Translations under genes and position numbers: made by a program | Notes under the pieces: generated by a model | The model's database searches: none | What the model was told of the DNA's origin: nothing | Seen by the model: the letters and a program-made list of their open reading frames with translations, nothing else | In this document: positions 1 to 8,622 of the stretch, piece by piece | Numbering within the stretch: the stretch's first letter is position 1 | Layout of the letters: each line of letters starts with the position of its first letter | Origin: Citroniella saccharovorans | GTDB taxonomy: Bacteria > Bacillota > Clostridia > Tissierellales > Peptoniphilaceae | DNA: 64,000 bases | Assembly (NCBI RefSeq): GCF_035481615.1 | Contig: NZ_JAYKOT010000003.1 | Coordinates: forward strand, 868,001 to 932,000 | Direction of reading: 5' to 3'

Positions 1-130
1 TTTTGATCGCGTCTTCTACTTTTTTTCTAGAATCTTCGCTAACAGGTTTTGAATCATTCATTACCCTCGAAACAGTTGAGATTGAAACCCCAGCTAGTTT
101 TGCAACATCTTTTATTGTTGGTTGTGACAT
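1..130 (-). CDS. LacI-family transcriptional regulator, N-terminal part (runs off the window)
   Basis: Reverse-strand reading from ATG at 130-128 gives a LacI/GalR-type DNA-binding head: residues 4-23 carry IKDVAKLAGVSISTVSRVMN, a textbook helix-turn-helix, followed by the start of the hinge side (SKPVSEDSRKKVEDAIK). The ligand-binding domain lies outside the window, so the effector is unknown. A GGAGG ribosome binding site sits at 136-140. A CG-centred palindrome about 65 bp upstream could be its own operator. Confidence 0.85.
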   Translation of the reverse strand, partial: MSQPTIKDVAKLAGVSISTVSRVMNDSKPVSEDSRKKVEDAIK

Positions 131-193
131 TTAATCCTCCTATACATTTTTAATATATATAATTATATTTATAATATTAAAAACTTATTGTAT

Positions 194-204
194 AAAACGT
201 TTAC
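194..204. promoter_or_regulatory. Candidate LacI-family operator
   Basis: The perfect 8-bp palindrome AAACGTTT (195-202) with central CG lies in the region upstream of the LacI-type gene. LacI-family proteins usually bind palindromes centred on CG, so autoregulation is plausible. Outside the eight central bases the symmetry is poor, so this is only a candidate. Confidence 0.35.
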
Positions 205-280
205 ACTAGTATTAAAAAAAAATAAATTCAACTATAATTATTATACATCATATTTAAATATAATTACAAGTATAATAACT

Positions 281-307
281 ATAAAAAAAGGGGCTTATGC
301 CCCTTAA
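281..307 (-). terminator. Rho-independent terminator
   Basis: Stem AAGGGGC/GCCCCTT (288-294 with 299-305) with a 4-base loop, followed on the reverse strand by a run of T. It ends the reverse-strand pair of genes at 310-1286. Confidence 0.85.
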
Positions 308-309
308 GT

Positions 310-759
310 TTATCTTTTAAATACTGATTTAATAACAGATATTACTTCGAAAATTAAAGCCAAATAATCTGATACTGAATTAATTCCTGTCTTTATATTG
401 TCAGTGGTATCAACAACCTGATCAGAAATATATGAAACAGTCCCTGTAACATTTTTAGTTGTTTTTTCTGCACTGTCTACAATAGTAACAACTTTATCGG
501 AAATGGTAGAAATATTAGGTCCTACATTTTCTAATAATGTATCTGTTTTCTTAGTTATACCACTAAGATTTTCTGTAACTGAAGAAATGTTTTCTGCAGT
601 ACTATTAAGTTTATCTTTGTTACTTTCAAGTGCTACATTTAGTTTCCTAACTGTCTCAGCTATACGCATCAATAATAGCCCTAATTGAATTAAAGCAAAA
701 ATACCAGCTATAACTAAGATAATTATAAATAGGTCACCAATATTAATCTCTGGTCCCAT
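310..759 (-). CDS. DUF948-like membrane-anchored coiled-coil protein
   Basis: 149 aa. One N-terminal membrane helix (about residues 9-32, LFIIILVIAGIFALIQLG) is followed by a Ser/Thr/Asn-rich heptad-like region with repeated SVTENLSGITKKTDTLLENV-type segments, and a hydrophobic C-terminus ending in a basic KSVFKR. This is the layout of DUF948/YoxC-type envelope proteins, which commonly sit next to YtxH-domain genes as here (8-bp gap). No enzymatic motif is visible. Probably co-transcribed with the upstream YtxH gene and ended by the hairpin at 281-307. The function is unknown; a role in envelope stress is inferred from neighbours only. Confidence 0.7.
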   Translation of the reverse strand: MGPEINIGDLFIIILVIAGIFALIQLGLLLMRIAETVRKLNVALESNKDKLNSTAENISSVTENLSGITKKTDTLLENVGPNISTISDKVVTIVDSAEKTTKNVTGTVSYISDQVVDTTDNIKTGINSVSDYLALIFEVISVIKSVFKR

Positions 760-767
760 ATTCCCTC

Positions 768-1286
768 CTATTTGTTCTTATGAGCTTCTTCTTTAACTTC
801 CTTTGCTTTTTCTTCAACTTTTTCAGCCGCTTTTTCTGTTTTATCTAAAGCTTTATCTTTTACTTCTTCAGATTTTTTTTCTGCTTTATCTTTAACATCT
901 TCAGCTTTTTCTTTAACTTTTTCTTCTATATCTTCAGCTTTTTCTTTAATATCAGTAATATCTATCATCTTTCTTTCAGCTAAAGATTCATATTTATCCT
1001 TTACAGTGTTTTTTAAATCAATAGATTTTGATTGGATTGTATCAACTGTATCTTCCGCAAATTTTCTTACTGTAACTCCTGCATCATTTATAGCATCTCC
1101 AGCTTTATTTAGTCCTAATTCAGCTGCATCTGCAATATCTTTTCTAGTATCTTTTCCAGATTTTGGAGCCAATAAAATACCAGCAGTAAGTCCCACTAGG
1201 GTTCCAACTATGGCACCAGCAGTATATTTTCTAGCAATTTCTCTTTCTCTTTCTTTTCTACCTAAATTAATTAATTCTCTAAACAT
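768..1286 (-). CDS. YtxH domain-containing protein with long Lys/Glu coiled-coil tail
   Basis: 172 aa. Residues about 22-60 contain the YtxH signature: a Gly/Ala-rich membrane helix (AGAIVGTLVGLTAGILLAPKSG) followed by KDTRKDI. The last ~65 residues are an extremely charged heptad repeat (KAEDIEEKVKEKAEDVKDKAEKK and onward), much longer than in minimal YtxH proteins, probably a helical rod facing the cytoplasm. Known relatives are general-stress proteins of Firmicutes. Co-directional with the DUF948-like gene. The low-complexity tail is LEA-like in composition, but nothing more can be claimed. Confidence 0.8.
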   Translation of the reverse strand: MFRELINLGRKEREREIARKYTAGAIVGTLVGLTAGILLAPKSGKDTRKDIADAAELGLNKAGDAINDAGVTVRKFAEDTVDTIQSKSIDLKNTVKDKYESLAERKMIDITDIKEKAEDIEEKVKEKAEDVKDKAEKKSEEVKDKALDKTEKAAEKVEEKAKEVKEEAHKNK

Positions 1287-1369
1287 ATAATCACCTCTAA
1301 TTTATTATAATAAACTCTTTAATATATATACCCATAAAATATTATATTAATCAATAAATATAAAAAAAT

Positions 1370-1535
1370 ATTCCCACATGACCTAACCCTACTGAATTAA
1401 CGACCTTCTGTATGTGAAGGTGGGTTCGTTGCCTTTACTCTCTGAAGTCCACTCACAGGAGGCATTTCATCGAATATTGGACAATCACGATCCCTTATAA
1501 TTAGCGTAGGTTTAATATTTCAGGTTAGGTTCTAT
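1370..1535 (-). ncRNA. ssrS: Probable 6S RNA
   Basis: A 305-bp gap with no ORF holds a conserved-looking, more GC-rich block. Its ends form a perfect 8-bp closing helix ACCTAACC/GGTTAGGT (1523-1530 with 1381-1388). Inside, on the reverse strand, are a hairpin ACCTTC/GAAGGT preceded by AACCC, and a possible TGCCT/AGGCA stem in the middle. A long rod of ~150 nt closed by a terminal helix with an ACCCACCT-type hairpin near the 3' end fits 6S RNA, the RNA polymerase-sigma70 decoy. A T-rich stretch follows on the reverse strand. The family call is from memory of consensus elements, not from a covariance search. Confidence 0.55.
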
Positions 1536-1596
1536 ATGAGAACAATATTATTATACATCAATTATAATATATTTGCAAGAGGGAAAACATTATATC

Positions 1597-2463
1597 TTAA
1601 AAATCATTCATAATAGGAATTTCTAATTTTACAATTCTCTTTTTTCGAAAGCTTCTAAAAGAAACCTTGTAATTAATTAGGTTAAATGTATTAATTTTAC
1701 TTTTAGATCCATATAGTTTATCACCCAATAAAGGATATCCTAAATGGGAAAATGTTGCCCTAATTTGATGAGTCCTTCCAGTTTCAAGCTTTACTTCTAC
1801 AATTGAATAATTTTCATAAGTTTCTAAAATTTTAAATTTAGTAATTGTTTTTTTATATCCGACTTTAAATTCTTCAGATATAATTTGCTTTTTCAATATA
1901 TCATCATACTTGCTATATAAAGTCATGCAATTTTCTTCTTTGGCAAATATTTTATTTGAATTATTTATATTTCCCTCAATTATTGCTATATAATATTTTT
2001 CATAACAAGAATCTTCACTATCAAAATAATTTTGTATAATAGGGTTTTTAGCTACGAGAACTATTCCTCTAGTATCCATATCAAGTCTATTAATGAATCT
2101 TACCTTTCTTTTTAATCCTCTCTCTTTAAAAATATATGATATATAGTTGTCTAGATTTATGTCTATATTATATGAATGCATGCAAATACCTCTTGGTTTT
2201 ATAACACATAATATGTCTTCATCTTCATAAAGAATTTCTAAATTACCATTTATTCCTCTAATATTATTTTCTTCATCATCGATTAATATTATTATTTTAT
2301 CACCATTTTTTAGCTTTCTATTTTTCTTTAAAGTTTTTTCATCTAATAAAATATGCTTTTTAGCCATCAATTTATCAGTTAAATTTTTAGAAATATAATT
2401 ATCCTTTAAAAAATTATATAAAGTAATTGAATCTTTAACATTTATAAGTTCTAATTTTTCCAA
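1597..2463 (-). CDS. RluA-family pseudouridine synthase
   Basis: 288 aa, the normal length of the RluA/RluD/RluC group. The N-terminal ~65 residues resemble an S4-type RNA-binding module. The catalytic motif INRLDMDTRG (Asp128) is intact, as is the C-terminal HQIRATFSHLGYPLLGDKLYG. Such enzymes isomerise uridines in 23S rRNA or tRNA; the exact target cannot be assigned. It is divergently oriented to NAD kinase, with a short shared intergenic region (2464-2519). Confidence 0.9.
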   Translation of the reverse strand: MEKLELINVKDSITLYNFLKDNYISKNLTDKLMAKKHILLDEKTLKKNRKLKNGDKIIILIDDEENNIRGINGNLEILYEDEDILCVIKPRGICMHSYNIDINLDNYISYIFKERGLKRKVRFINRLDMDTRGIVLVAKNPIIQNYFDSEDSCYEKYYIAIIEGNINNSNKIFAKEENCMTLYSKYDDILKKQIISEEFKVGYKKTITKFKILETYENYSIVEVKLETGRTHQIRATFSHLGYPLLGDKLYGSKSKINTFNLINYKVSFRSFRKKRIVKLEIPIMNDF

Positions 2464-2519
2464 CTTGTTTCACCTCTAAAATATAATATGTTATAATCAG
2501 CCTATAAGGAGTGATAATA

Positions 2520-3317
2520 ATGAGTTTAGTTAATATATACGCAAATGATGATAATAGATCTCTTGAGATTAAGAATAAAGTAATAAATGAACTTCAAAAA
2601 AATAATTTTGAAATATCAGAGCATTTTTCTGATAAAGCAGTTTTAAATATATGCATAGGTGGAGATGGAACTTTTTTAAAAGCTGTTCACGAATCAAATT
2701 TGTCTCAAATACCTTTTGTTGGTGTAAATACTGGTCATCTTGGTTTCTATCAAGAAATTCTAGAGGAAAATATTGCTAGTTTTATAGAATCTTTTAAAAA
2801 CGATAACTATATGGTTACAAATCTTTCACTCTTAACTTGTCAAATAGAAAATAATGAAGTTATGAATACTTATTATGCATTGAATGAATTTGTTTTAAAA
2901 ACTAGAAATCACTCTATTATACACTTAGATGTAATGATAAACGGTTATAAACTAGAAAAATTTGCAGGTGATGGTGTTATTATTTCAACTCCATCAGGAT
3001 CAACTGCATATAATTTTTCTGTTGGTGGTTCTATTCTTTTCCAAGAACTTGATGGGTATCAGCTTTCACCTATTGCCCCAATAAATTCTAGAGCATATAG
3101 ATCTCTACCATCTTCAATAGTTCTTCCAAAAGATACTAAACTTAATATAGAACCATATTTTAGAAATATGAATCAAATTGATTTAATTATAGATGGTAAT
3201 GTTCTAAATACTGGGAGCGTATCATCATATAAATTTACTTTTGGGGATAAAAAAATAAAGAAACTTGTCTTTAACTCCAATTGGTACTGGTATAATATTA
3301 AAGACAAGTTTCTATAA
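2520..3317 (+). CDS. nadK: NAD kinase
   Basis: 265 aa from the ATG at 2520. This start is preferred over the GTG at 2511 because the ribosome binding site AAGGAG (about 2506-2511) is then 8 nt away. Phosphorylates NAD to NADP with ATP or polyphosphate. The GGDGT motif is at residues 47-51; NTGHLGFYQE, NEFVLK and the glycine-rich GDGVIISTPSGSTAYN segment (NAD site) are all present. Length is typical of bacterial PpnK. A possible -10 (TATAAT, 2492-2497) lies just upstream. It converges on the PBP gene with only 2 bp between stop codons. Confidence 0.95.
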   Translation: MSLVNIYANDDNRSLEIKNKVINELQKNNFEISEHFSDKAVLNICIGGDGTFLKAVHESNLSQIPFVGVNTGHLGFYQEILEENIASFIESFKNDNYMVTNLSLLTCQIENNEVMNTYYALNEFVLKTRNHSIIHLDVMINGYKLEKFAGDGVIISTPSGSTAYNFSVGGSILFQELDGYQLSPIAPINSRAYRSLPSSIVLPKDTKLNIEPYFRNMNQIDLIIDGNVLNTGSVSSYKFTFGDKKIKKLVFNSNWYWYNIKDKFL

Positions 3318-3319
3318 AA

Positions 3320-4717
3320 TTATTTTATTACCTCATAACCTAAATCTAGCATCTTAGCACCAATTGGTGCTGCAGTAGTTCCTCCTAAAGATCCATCTTC
3401 TTCTAATATTACAGCTACAGCTAAGTAAGGGTCTTCTAATGGTGCAAAGCCCAAATACCAAGCATGAGTGAGTCCTGATCCTGTTTCTGCAGTTCCAGTT
3501 TTACCTCCAGAACTTACATTATAGGTTGTAGCTGTATCATAATTATTTACTACCTCCGCTAAATCATCTCTCAATTCTTTTGAAACTTCCTCACTGGTAG
3601 AATTTATTAGCACATTATCTTTAAATTCATTTACAAAATCTTTTTCTTTTCGATCTATTTTGTTAATCATCGTAGGAATTACCATTTTACCATTATTAGC
3701 AATAGCACCTATACTTAGTGCCATATTAAGCGGAGTAACTAGAGTTGTCCCTTGACCAAAAGCCGCTGCTGCTAAATCTAAGTTATTCATTCCCTCGACA
3801 AATGGATTTGTTGATGATTCTACTGGATAATCAAATGGTATTCCTTTTCCAAACATAAATCTAGAAAAAGTATCCTCCAAAATTTTTGGACCAAGCTGTA
3901 ATGATTTATCAACAAAATATGTGTTTGAGCTATGAACTAATGCCCACATTAGATTAATTTGTCCATGTCCTTGATTCATATAGTTGTTTATTGTATAACC
4001 ATCCACATTAATAGAGCCAGTATCATCATAAAGTAAATTAATACTATCTTTATTTTCTAAAATAGATGTGGCAGTTATAACTTTAATTATTGAACCAGGA
4101 GTATATAGTCCATTAACAGCTCTATTGAGCAGTGGTGATTGTTCATTTGTAATTAAGTTTTCCCAATCTTTAGATAGATTATTTGGATCAAAATCAGGTT
4201 TAGAAACCATAGCATAAATCTCTCCTGTTTTTGGATTTAGTAGAACTATGGATCCCTTATGACCTTGAAGAAGTTCATTAGCTTCTTTTTGAAGCTGCAC
4301 ATCTAAACTAGTGTAAATATCATTTCCTTTTTTTTCTTCAATTACTAAATCTTTAATATTGTCAATAGGCGTTTTTTTTGAAATATTAATTAGTTCATCG
4401 TTATATTCTCTTTCTAGTCCAGTTTTCCCATATTCTTTTGAAGAGTATCCAATTGCGTGAGAAAATAAACTTCCATAAGGATAGTATCTAAGTTTTTTCC
4501 CATCTTTTACTACATTATCTGCTATTATTTCACCATTTCTAGAATAAATCTTACCTCTAATATATTTGTCTTCATCAACCCAATTCCTTTGATTATATTC
4601 ATTATCAACTATTTTTTTTGCCTCAACCAATTGAAAATAAGAAATATAAGCAATTAATGAAATTAATAAAATTGTTAAAAAAACCAGAACAAGTTTAATT
4701 TTTTTAATTCTTTCCAT
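3320..4717 (-). CDS. Class B penicillin-binding protein (transpeptidase, PbpA/FtsI type)
   Basis: 465 aa. An N-terminal membrane anchor (about residues 8-27) leads to a short dimerisation-like region and the transpeptidase domain. All three active-site motifs are visible: SIIK (Ser209, in TPGSIIKV), SSN, and KTG in SGGKTGTAE. It cross-links peptidoglycan together with a SEDS glycosyltransferase, and here the SEDS gene is directly upstream, overlapping by 14 nt (its GAG-GCA-ATA run supplies part of the leader). The size matches PbpA of FHA-RodA-PbpA clusters better than the longer FtsI/PBP2 proteins, so elongation or sporulation-type wall growth is the likely role. Confidence 0.93.
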   Translation of the reverse strand: MERIKKIKLVLVFLTILLISLIAYISYFQLVEAKKIVDNEYNQRNWVDEDKYIRGKIYSRNGEIIADNVVKDGKKLRYYPYGSLFSHAIGYSSKEYGKTGLEREYNDELINISKKTPIDNIKDLVIEEKKGNDIYTSLDVQLQKEANELLQGHKGSIVLLNPKTGEIYAMVSKPDFDPNNLSKDWENLITNEQSPLLNRAVNGLYTPGSIIKVITATSILENKDSINLLYDDTGSINVDGYTINNYMNQGHGQINLMWALVHSSNTYFVDKSLQLGPKILEDTFSRFMFGKGIPFDYPVESSTNPFVEGMNNLDLAAAAFGQGTTLVTPLNMALSIGAIANNGKMVIPTMINKIDRKEKDFVNEFKDNVLINSTSEEVSKELRDDLAEVVNNYDTATTYNVSSGGKTGTAETGSGLTHAWYLGFAPLEDPYLAVAVILEEDGSLGGTTAAPIGAKMLDLGYEVIK

Positions 4718-5994
4718 TTATTGCCTCGCTTTTACTATCTATGCTTGTATATTGTAAAACTCCAATTGAAATAAAGGAAGCTGTAATAGAAGATCCACCA
4801 TAAGTTACAAATGGAGCAGTAATTCCCGTTAGTGGTATAAGTTTTGTTACCCCTCCAATAATAATAAATGTTTGAATGGCAAAGCTAACCCCTAAACAAA
4901 ATGCTAAAATTGATTTAAATTTATCTTCTTGACTTAAAGAAATCTTAATTGCTCTATAAACTAAAAGAAGATATAGCATAATAAGTCCAACTCCAGCAAA
5001 GATCCCCATTTCTTCACATATTGCTGAGAAAATGAAATCCGTATAAGATCTTGGTATTAGATCAGGTCTACCCATACCGATTCCAGATCCAAAAAAGCCA
5101 CCAGAACCTATAGCGAAAAAGAGATTGTGTAATTTGATATCCTGTATTATTTATGTCTTCCCATGGATTTAGCCAGATAGAAACTCTAATTTTTATATGA
5201 TCAAATAAAATATAGGCTACTACCGCCCCAACTAGAGCTAAAATAAAGTTTGCAATTAACATCTTATAATCTTTGTCATATACAAATTGGGACAAAAATA
5301 ATAGAGCAAAGAATATTATAGCTGTACCAAGTTCTGCTTGTAGAAATAAAAATCCTAAAAATATATAAACACTAGCCATTAGAAAATATTTTCCTATTTT
5401 TTTATTTTTAAACTCTATTTTAGAAATCTTATCATAATTACTATAGAAACTAGCTATTAAAAAGGCTAATAAAATCTTACTAAATTCAGTTGGTTGAATA
5501 GATATTGGACCAATAACAATCCAGTTTTGTGCCCCTCCATGAACACTACCAAATATTATCGTGATTAAAAAGAGGATAAAAGTTAGAGCAAAATAAAATT
5601 TTATCCTATTTTCCCAGCCAGATAGTTTTGTTAATATAATATAGGTTATAAAATAAGCAAAAGTTCCAACAATCATCCAAATAACTTGTTTAATAGCTAA
5701 TGATGGTTCCAATCTATATATCATAATTGAACCAATAGAAAATAGCATATAGGAAATATATATCAAATAGACGTCCCCTTTTAAAACTCTAGGAACCAGA
5801 AAAAGAGTTAGAAAAGTTGCTATAGTTAAACCAAATAAAAATATCAATCTTGAAGTATAACTTATTTCTGGATATAGAAATATAACAATAAGTAGACCTA
5901 AAATTTGAAAAGTTAAAATAAGTTTTCTAAATGTAGCTAAATCTTTAATAGGATAAGCATTTAAAGGTTTAAAAGCTAAATTGTTATTTTTCAT
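4704..5994 (-). CDS. FtsW/RodA/SpoVE (SEDS) peptidoglycan glycosyltransferase, interrupted by a +1 frameshift
   Basis: About 430 aa when the frameshift is bridged. The first part (from ATG 5994, after GGTGG) has about eight membrane helices and the PTEFSKI and QAELGTA segments typical of SEDS enzymes. It then reads QITQSLF and leaves frame at CTT TTT CGC (T5 run, complement of 5116-5120), stopping 15 codons later. The other frame continues exactly with AIGSGGFFGSGIGMGRPDLI and the last helices. The length 1291 is 3n+1, so one base is extra relative to an intact gene, or one is skipped in translation. Partner of the downstream PBP; overlaps the upstream FHA gene. Confidence 0.9.
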
Positions 5995-6490
5995 TATTAC
6001 CACCATCTACAAATAAAAACTCTACTTGTCCTATATTTATTATATCTTTATCTTTTAACTCAATTGCATCAAAAATTTCTTTTCCATTAAGAAATGTACC
6101 ATTTGCAGACTGTAGATCTTCAAGAAAAAATATTCCTTCATCTTTAATTATTTGAGCATGGGTTTTAGATATAAATCTATCTTTTAATACAATATCATTG
6201 GAATCATCTCTACCAATTCTAACAGATTTTGATAAATAATAGTTTTCTTTAACTTTAAATGGAAGCTGTTCTTTCCTATTTATAAGTTTAAGATAAGTAT
6301 CTGACTCTACTTGTTTAATTTCATTAAAAGAAATGTCCAAATACATAAGTTTAATTATATTGTATATAAAATAAAAAATTATAAATACGAAAATATATTT
6401 AAATATAGTAGATAAAAGTTGATATAACTCAAATCCGCCAAAAACTTTCATCGTAAAAATATCTTCTAATGTCTTAAAAAATTTTTCCAT
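5984..6490 (-). CDS. FHA-domain membrane protein
   Basis: 168 aa. A membrane helix at about residues 28-48 is followed by a C-terminal forkhead-associated domain (about 87-160) with the key motifs SVRIGRDDSNDIVL, ISKTHAQI and SANGTFLNG. FHA domains bind phosphothreonine. In Actinobacteria and Clostridia an FHA gene commonly precedes rodA and pbpA, and the same order with overlapping ends is seen here, so it probably couples Ser/Thr-kinase signalling to wall synthesis. No kinase gene is in the window. Confidence 0.88.
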   Translation of the reverse strand: MEKFFKTLEDIFTMKVFGGFELYQLLSTIFKYIFVFIIFYFIYNIIKLMYLDISFNEIKQVESDTYLKLINRKEQLPFKVKENYYLSKSVRIGRDDSNDIVLKDRFISKTHAQIIKDEGIFFLEDLQSANGTFLNGKEIFDAIELKDKDIINIGQVEFLFVDGGNNEK

Positions 6491-6624
6491 TTACATTTCC
6501 TGCCTATATATTAGTTCAAGTCTAATCATATCATAAAAATAGATTATTTAAAATATCCAATAGAATTCTAATCTTATATATATTATAATATAAATATAAT
6601 AATATAGAAAATTGAGGTGAGTTT

Positions 6625-6939
6625 ATGAAAGAAGTTAATTATAATTACCCAAAAAAGAAACTTGCAAAATCTAGTGTTGATAAGAAAATATGCGGCGTTT
6701 GCGGTGGCATTGCTGAATATACAGGTATTGATTCATCAATTATTAGAATAATTACCCTACTGCTTATTTTTAGTGGTGTAGGATTTTTTTCATATTTTAT
6801 AATTGCACTTATTCTACCAAGTGATTATGAGGTTTATAATGAATATCAAAATAGAAGCGAATCTTTTACTTCAAATGAAAACGCTCAAGAAAACATAAAT
6901 GATAACAGTACAAATAACGATGATGATTGGATAGATTAA
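6625..6939 (+). CDS. PspC domain-containing protein
   Basis: 104 aa. The N-terminal half is a PspC domain: SVDKKICGVCGGIAEYTGID with DSSIIRIITLLL, then a membrane segment (about 43-66). The C-terminal ~35 residues are Asn/Asp/Glu-rich and probably disordered. Small PspC proteins of Firmicutes are linked to envelope stress. A GAGGTGAG ribosome binding site precedes the ATG. Thirty-one bp separate it from sdaAB, so co-transcription is possible. It diverges from the FHA-SEDS-PBP operon across an AT-rich promoter region (6491-6624) containing several TATAAT-like boxes. Confidence 0.88.
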   Translation: MKEVNYNYPKKKLAKSSVDKKICGVCGGIAEYTGIDSSIIRIITLLLIFSGVGFFSYFIIALILPSDYEVYNEYQNRSESFTSNENAQENINDNSTNNDDDWID

Positions 6940-6970
6940 ATAATTTTATAATTTATAAGGAGGCAATTTT

Positions 6971-7636
6971 TTGAAAAAGTATGATATTTTTGAAATTATG
7001 GGTCCAACAATGATTGGCCCATCTAGTTCACATACAGCTGGTGCAGCCAGAATTGGAATGATGGCTAGAAATATTTATGGAAAAGAATTCAATAATGTTA
7101 CTTTTTACCTACATGGATCTTTTCAAACAACCTACCAAGGTCATGGAAGTGATAGAGCTTTAGTTGGCGGCGTTATGGGAATGATGCCTGATGATGAAAG
7201 ATTAGTAGATTCTTTAAATATCGCTAAAGAAATAGGCCTTGATGTTAAATTCAAAATGATTGATTTAGGTTTTGTTCACCCAAATACCATTAAAGTAGTT
7301 TTTAATGATGATGATGTACTTAATAGATTCTATATAACAGCTTCTTCCATTGGCGGTGGAAAAATTGAAGTTCTTGATGTAAATGGAATTCAAATTAAAT
7401 TTACTGGTGAATATCCAACAATAGTTGCTGAATATATGGATAGGTTTGGTATGATTGCTGATATATCTCAAATTTTAACTAGAAATAACATCTCGATAGC
7501 TAGTTTAAAAGTTTCAAGAAATGAAGATATTGCTCAGATGGTTATGGAGCTTGATCAACCTTTTAATGATGATGTAATAACATCAATAAGCTCTTTCAGT
7601 GAAATTATCAGACTTGTTGGCATAAAGCCTATGTAG
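6971..7636 (+). CDS. sdaAB: L-serine dehydratase, iron-sulfur-dependent, beta subunit
   Basis: 221 aa, starting with TTG at 6971 behind a strong AAGGAGG (6957-6963). Contains GPTMIGPSSSHTAGAARIG, the substrate-side motif of the beta domain, and a C-terminal ACT domain (about 148-221, EYMDRFGMIADISQILTRNN). With the alpha subunit it deaminates L-serine to pyruvate and ammonia, a typical energy route of amino-acid-fermenting anaerobic cocci. The alpha-subunit gene follows after 15 bp. Confidence 0.95.
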   Translation: MKKYDIFEIMGPTMIGPSSSHTAGAARIGMMARNIYGKEFNNVTFYLHGSFQTTYQGHGSDRALVGGVMGMMPDDERLVDSLNIAKEIGLDVKFKMIDLGFVHPNTIKVVFNDDDVLNRFYITASSIGGGKIEVLDVNGIQIKFTGEYPTIVAEYMDRFGMIADISQILTRNNISIASLKVSRNEDIAQMVMELDQPFNDDVITSISSFSEIIRLVGIKPM

Positions 7637-7651
7637 AGAAAGGATTAAATT

Positions 7652-8536
7652 ATGTATAGAAATGCAGAAGATTTACTTAGAGTTTGTAATGATAATAATA
7701 TTACTATATCTGAAGCAACTCTTAGACATGAAATAGAAGAATCTGGAAAGCCAAAAAAGTATTTTATTGATAGATTTAAGGAAATTTATGAAGTTATGAA
7801 GTCTTCATCCTCTAAAGGACTTAGTGAATCTATTCATACTATGAGTGGTATAACCGGAGGAAATGCCAAAAGAATAGAGGACTATAGAAAAGAAGGCAAA
7901 TCTCTTTGTGATGACTTTTTAATGGAGGCTATGGCAAGAGCTTTCTCTACCCTAGAAATTAATGGAGCTATGGGTAAAATAGTAGCTGCTCCTACAGCTG
8001 GAGCTTCAGGAATAATTCCAGCAGCGTTTACAAGCGTTCAAAACAAATTAAATCTAGATGATGATACTATGATTAAGGGTCTACTTACGGCTTCTCAAAT
8101 AGGTGGAATAATAGCTATGAATGCTACAATATCTGGTGCTGAAGGTGGTTGTCAAGCAGAAACCGGTGCTGCTAGTGCAATGGCAGCTGCTGCACTTGTG
8201 GAAATAATGGGTGGAAGTGTGGAGCAGTCTTTACATGCTGCATCTTTTGCTATTATGAATGTTCTGGGTTTAGTTTGTGATCCAATAGCAGGACTTGTTG
8301 AATTTCCATGTGCTTTAAGAAATGCATCTGGAGTTACTAATTCTATAATTTCTTGTGATTTAGCTATGGCTGGTGTTAAATCAATTATTCCTTTTGATGA
8401 GGTTGTAATGTCAATGTTCGAAGTTGGAAATTCATTACCAGCCTCTTTAAGAGAAACTGCTCTTGGAGGACTAGCCAACACTCCAACAGGAAGAACATTT
8501 TGTGCTTCTTGTAATGGAGCATGCACAGGAATCTAA
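7652..8536 (+). CDS. sdaAA: L-serine dehydratase, iron-sulfur-dependent, alpha subunit
   Basis: 294 aa. Holds the [4Fe-4S] ligands: Cys in GLVCDPIAGLVEFPCALRN and in the C-terminal CASCNGACTGI, plus the AAPTAGASGIIPA motif. It is the catalytic half; bacteria such as E. coli fuse both halves, while clostridia keep them split as here. Translationally coupled in an operon with sdaAB (spacing 15 bp, ribosome binding site AGAAAGG). Confidence 0.96.
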   Translation: MYRNAEDLLRVCNDNNITISEATLRHEIEESGKPKKYFIDRFKEIYEVMKSSSSKGLSESIHTMSGITGGNAKRIEDYRKEGKSLCDDFLMEAMARAFSTLEINGAMGKIVAAPTAGASGIIPAAFTSVQNKLNLDDDTMIKGLLTASQIGGIIAMNATISGAEGGCQAETGAASAMAAAALVEIMGGSVEQSLHAASFAIMNVLGLVCDPIAGLVEFPCALRNASGVTNSIISCDLAMAGVKSIIPFDEVVMSMFEVGNSLPASLRETALGGLANTPTGRTFCASCNGACTGI

Positions 8537-8542
8537 AATTAT

Positions 8543-8570
8543 TTGAATTTTAATTAATTTATAGTATAAT
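8543..8570 (+). promoter_or_regulatory. Sigma-A-type promoter
   Basis: TTGAAT (8543-8548), 16-bp spacer, TATAAT (8565-8570). Located between sdaAA and the 163-aa gene, so that gene probably has its own promoter. A short GAAGA/TCTTC hairpin follows in the 5' leader. Confidence 0.6.
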
Positions 8571-8622
8571 TAAATAGTAGGAAGATTTTTCTTCAATAAA
8601 AATAAATTTAGGAGGTAATTTT

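Noticed and set aside
768..990. Repetitive AAG/GAA-rich stretch looking like a tandem DNA repeat
   Set aside because: It is the coding sequence of the Lys/Glu coiled-coil tail of the YtxH protein; the repeat is at protein level and imperfect in DNA.
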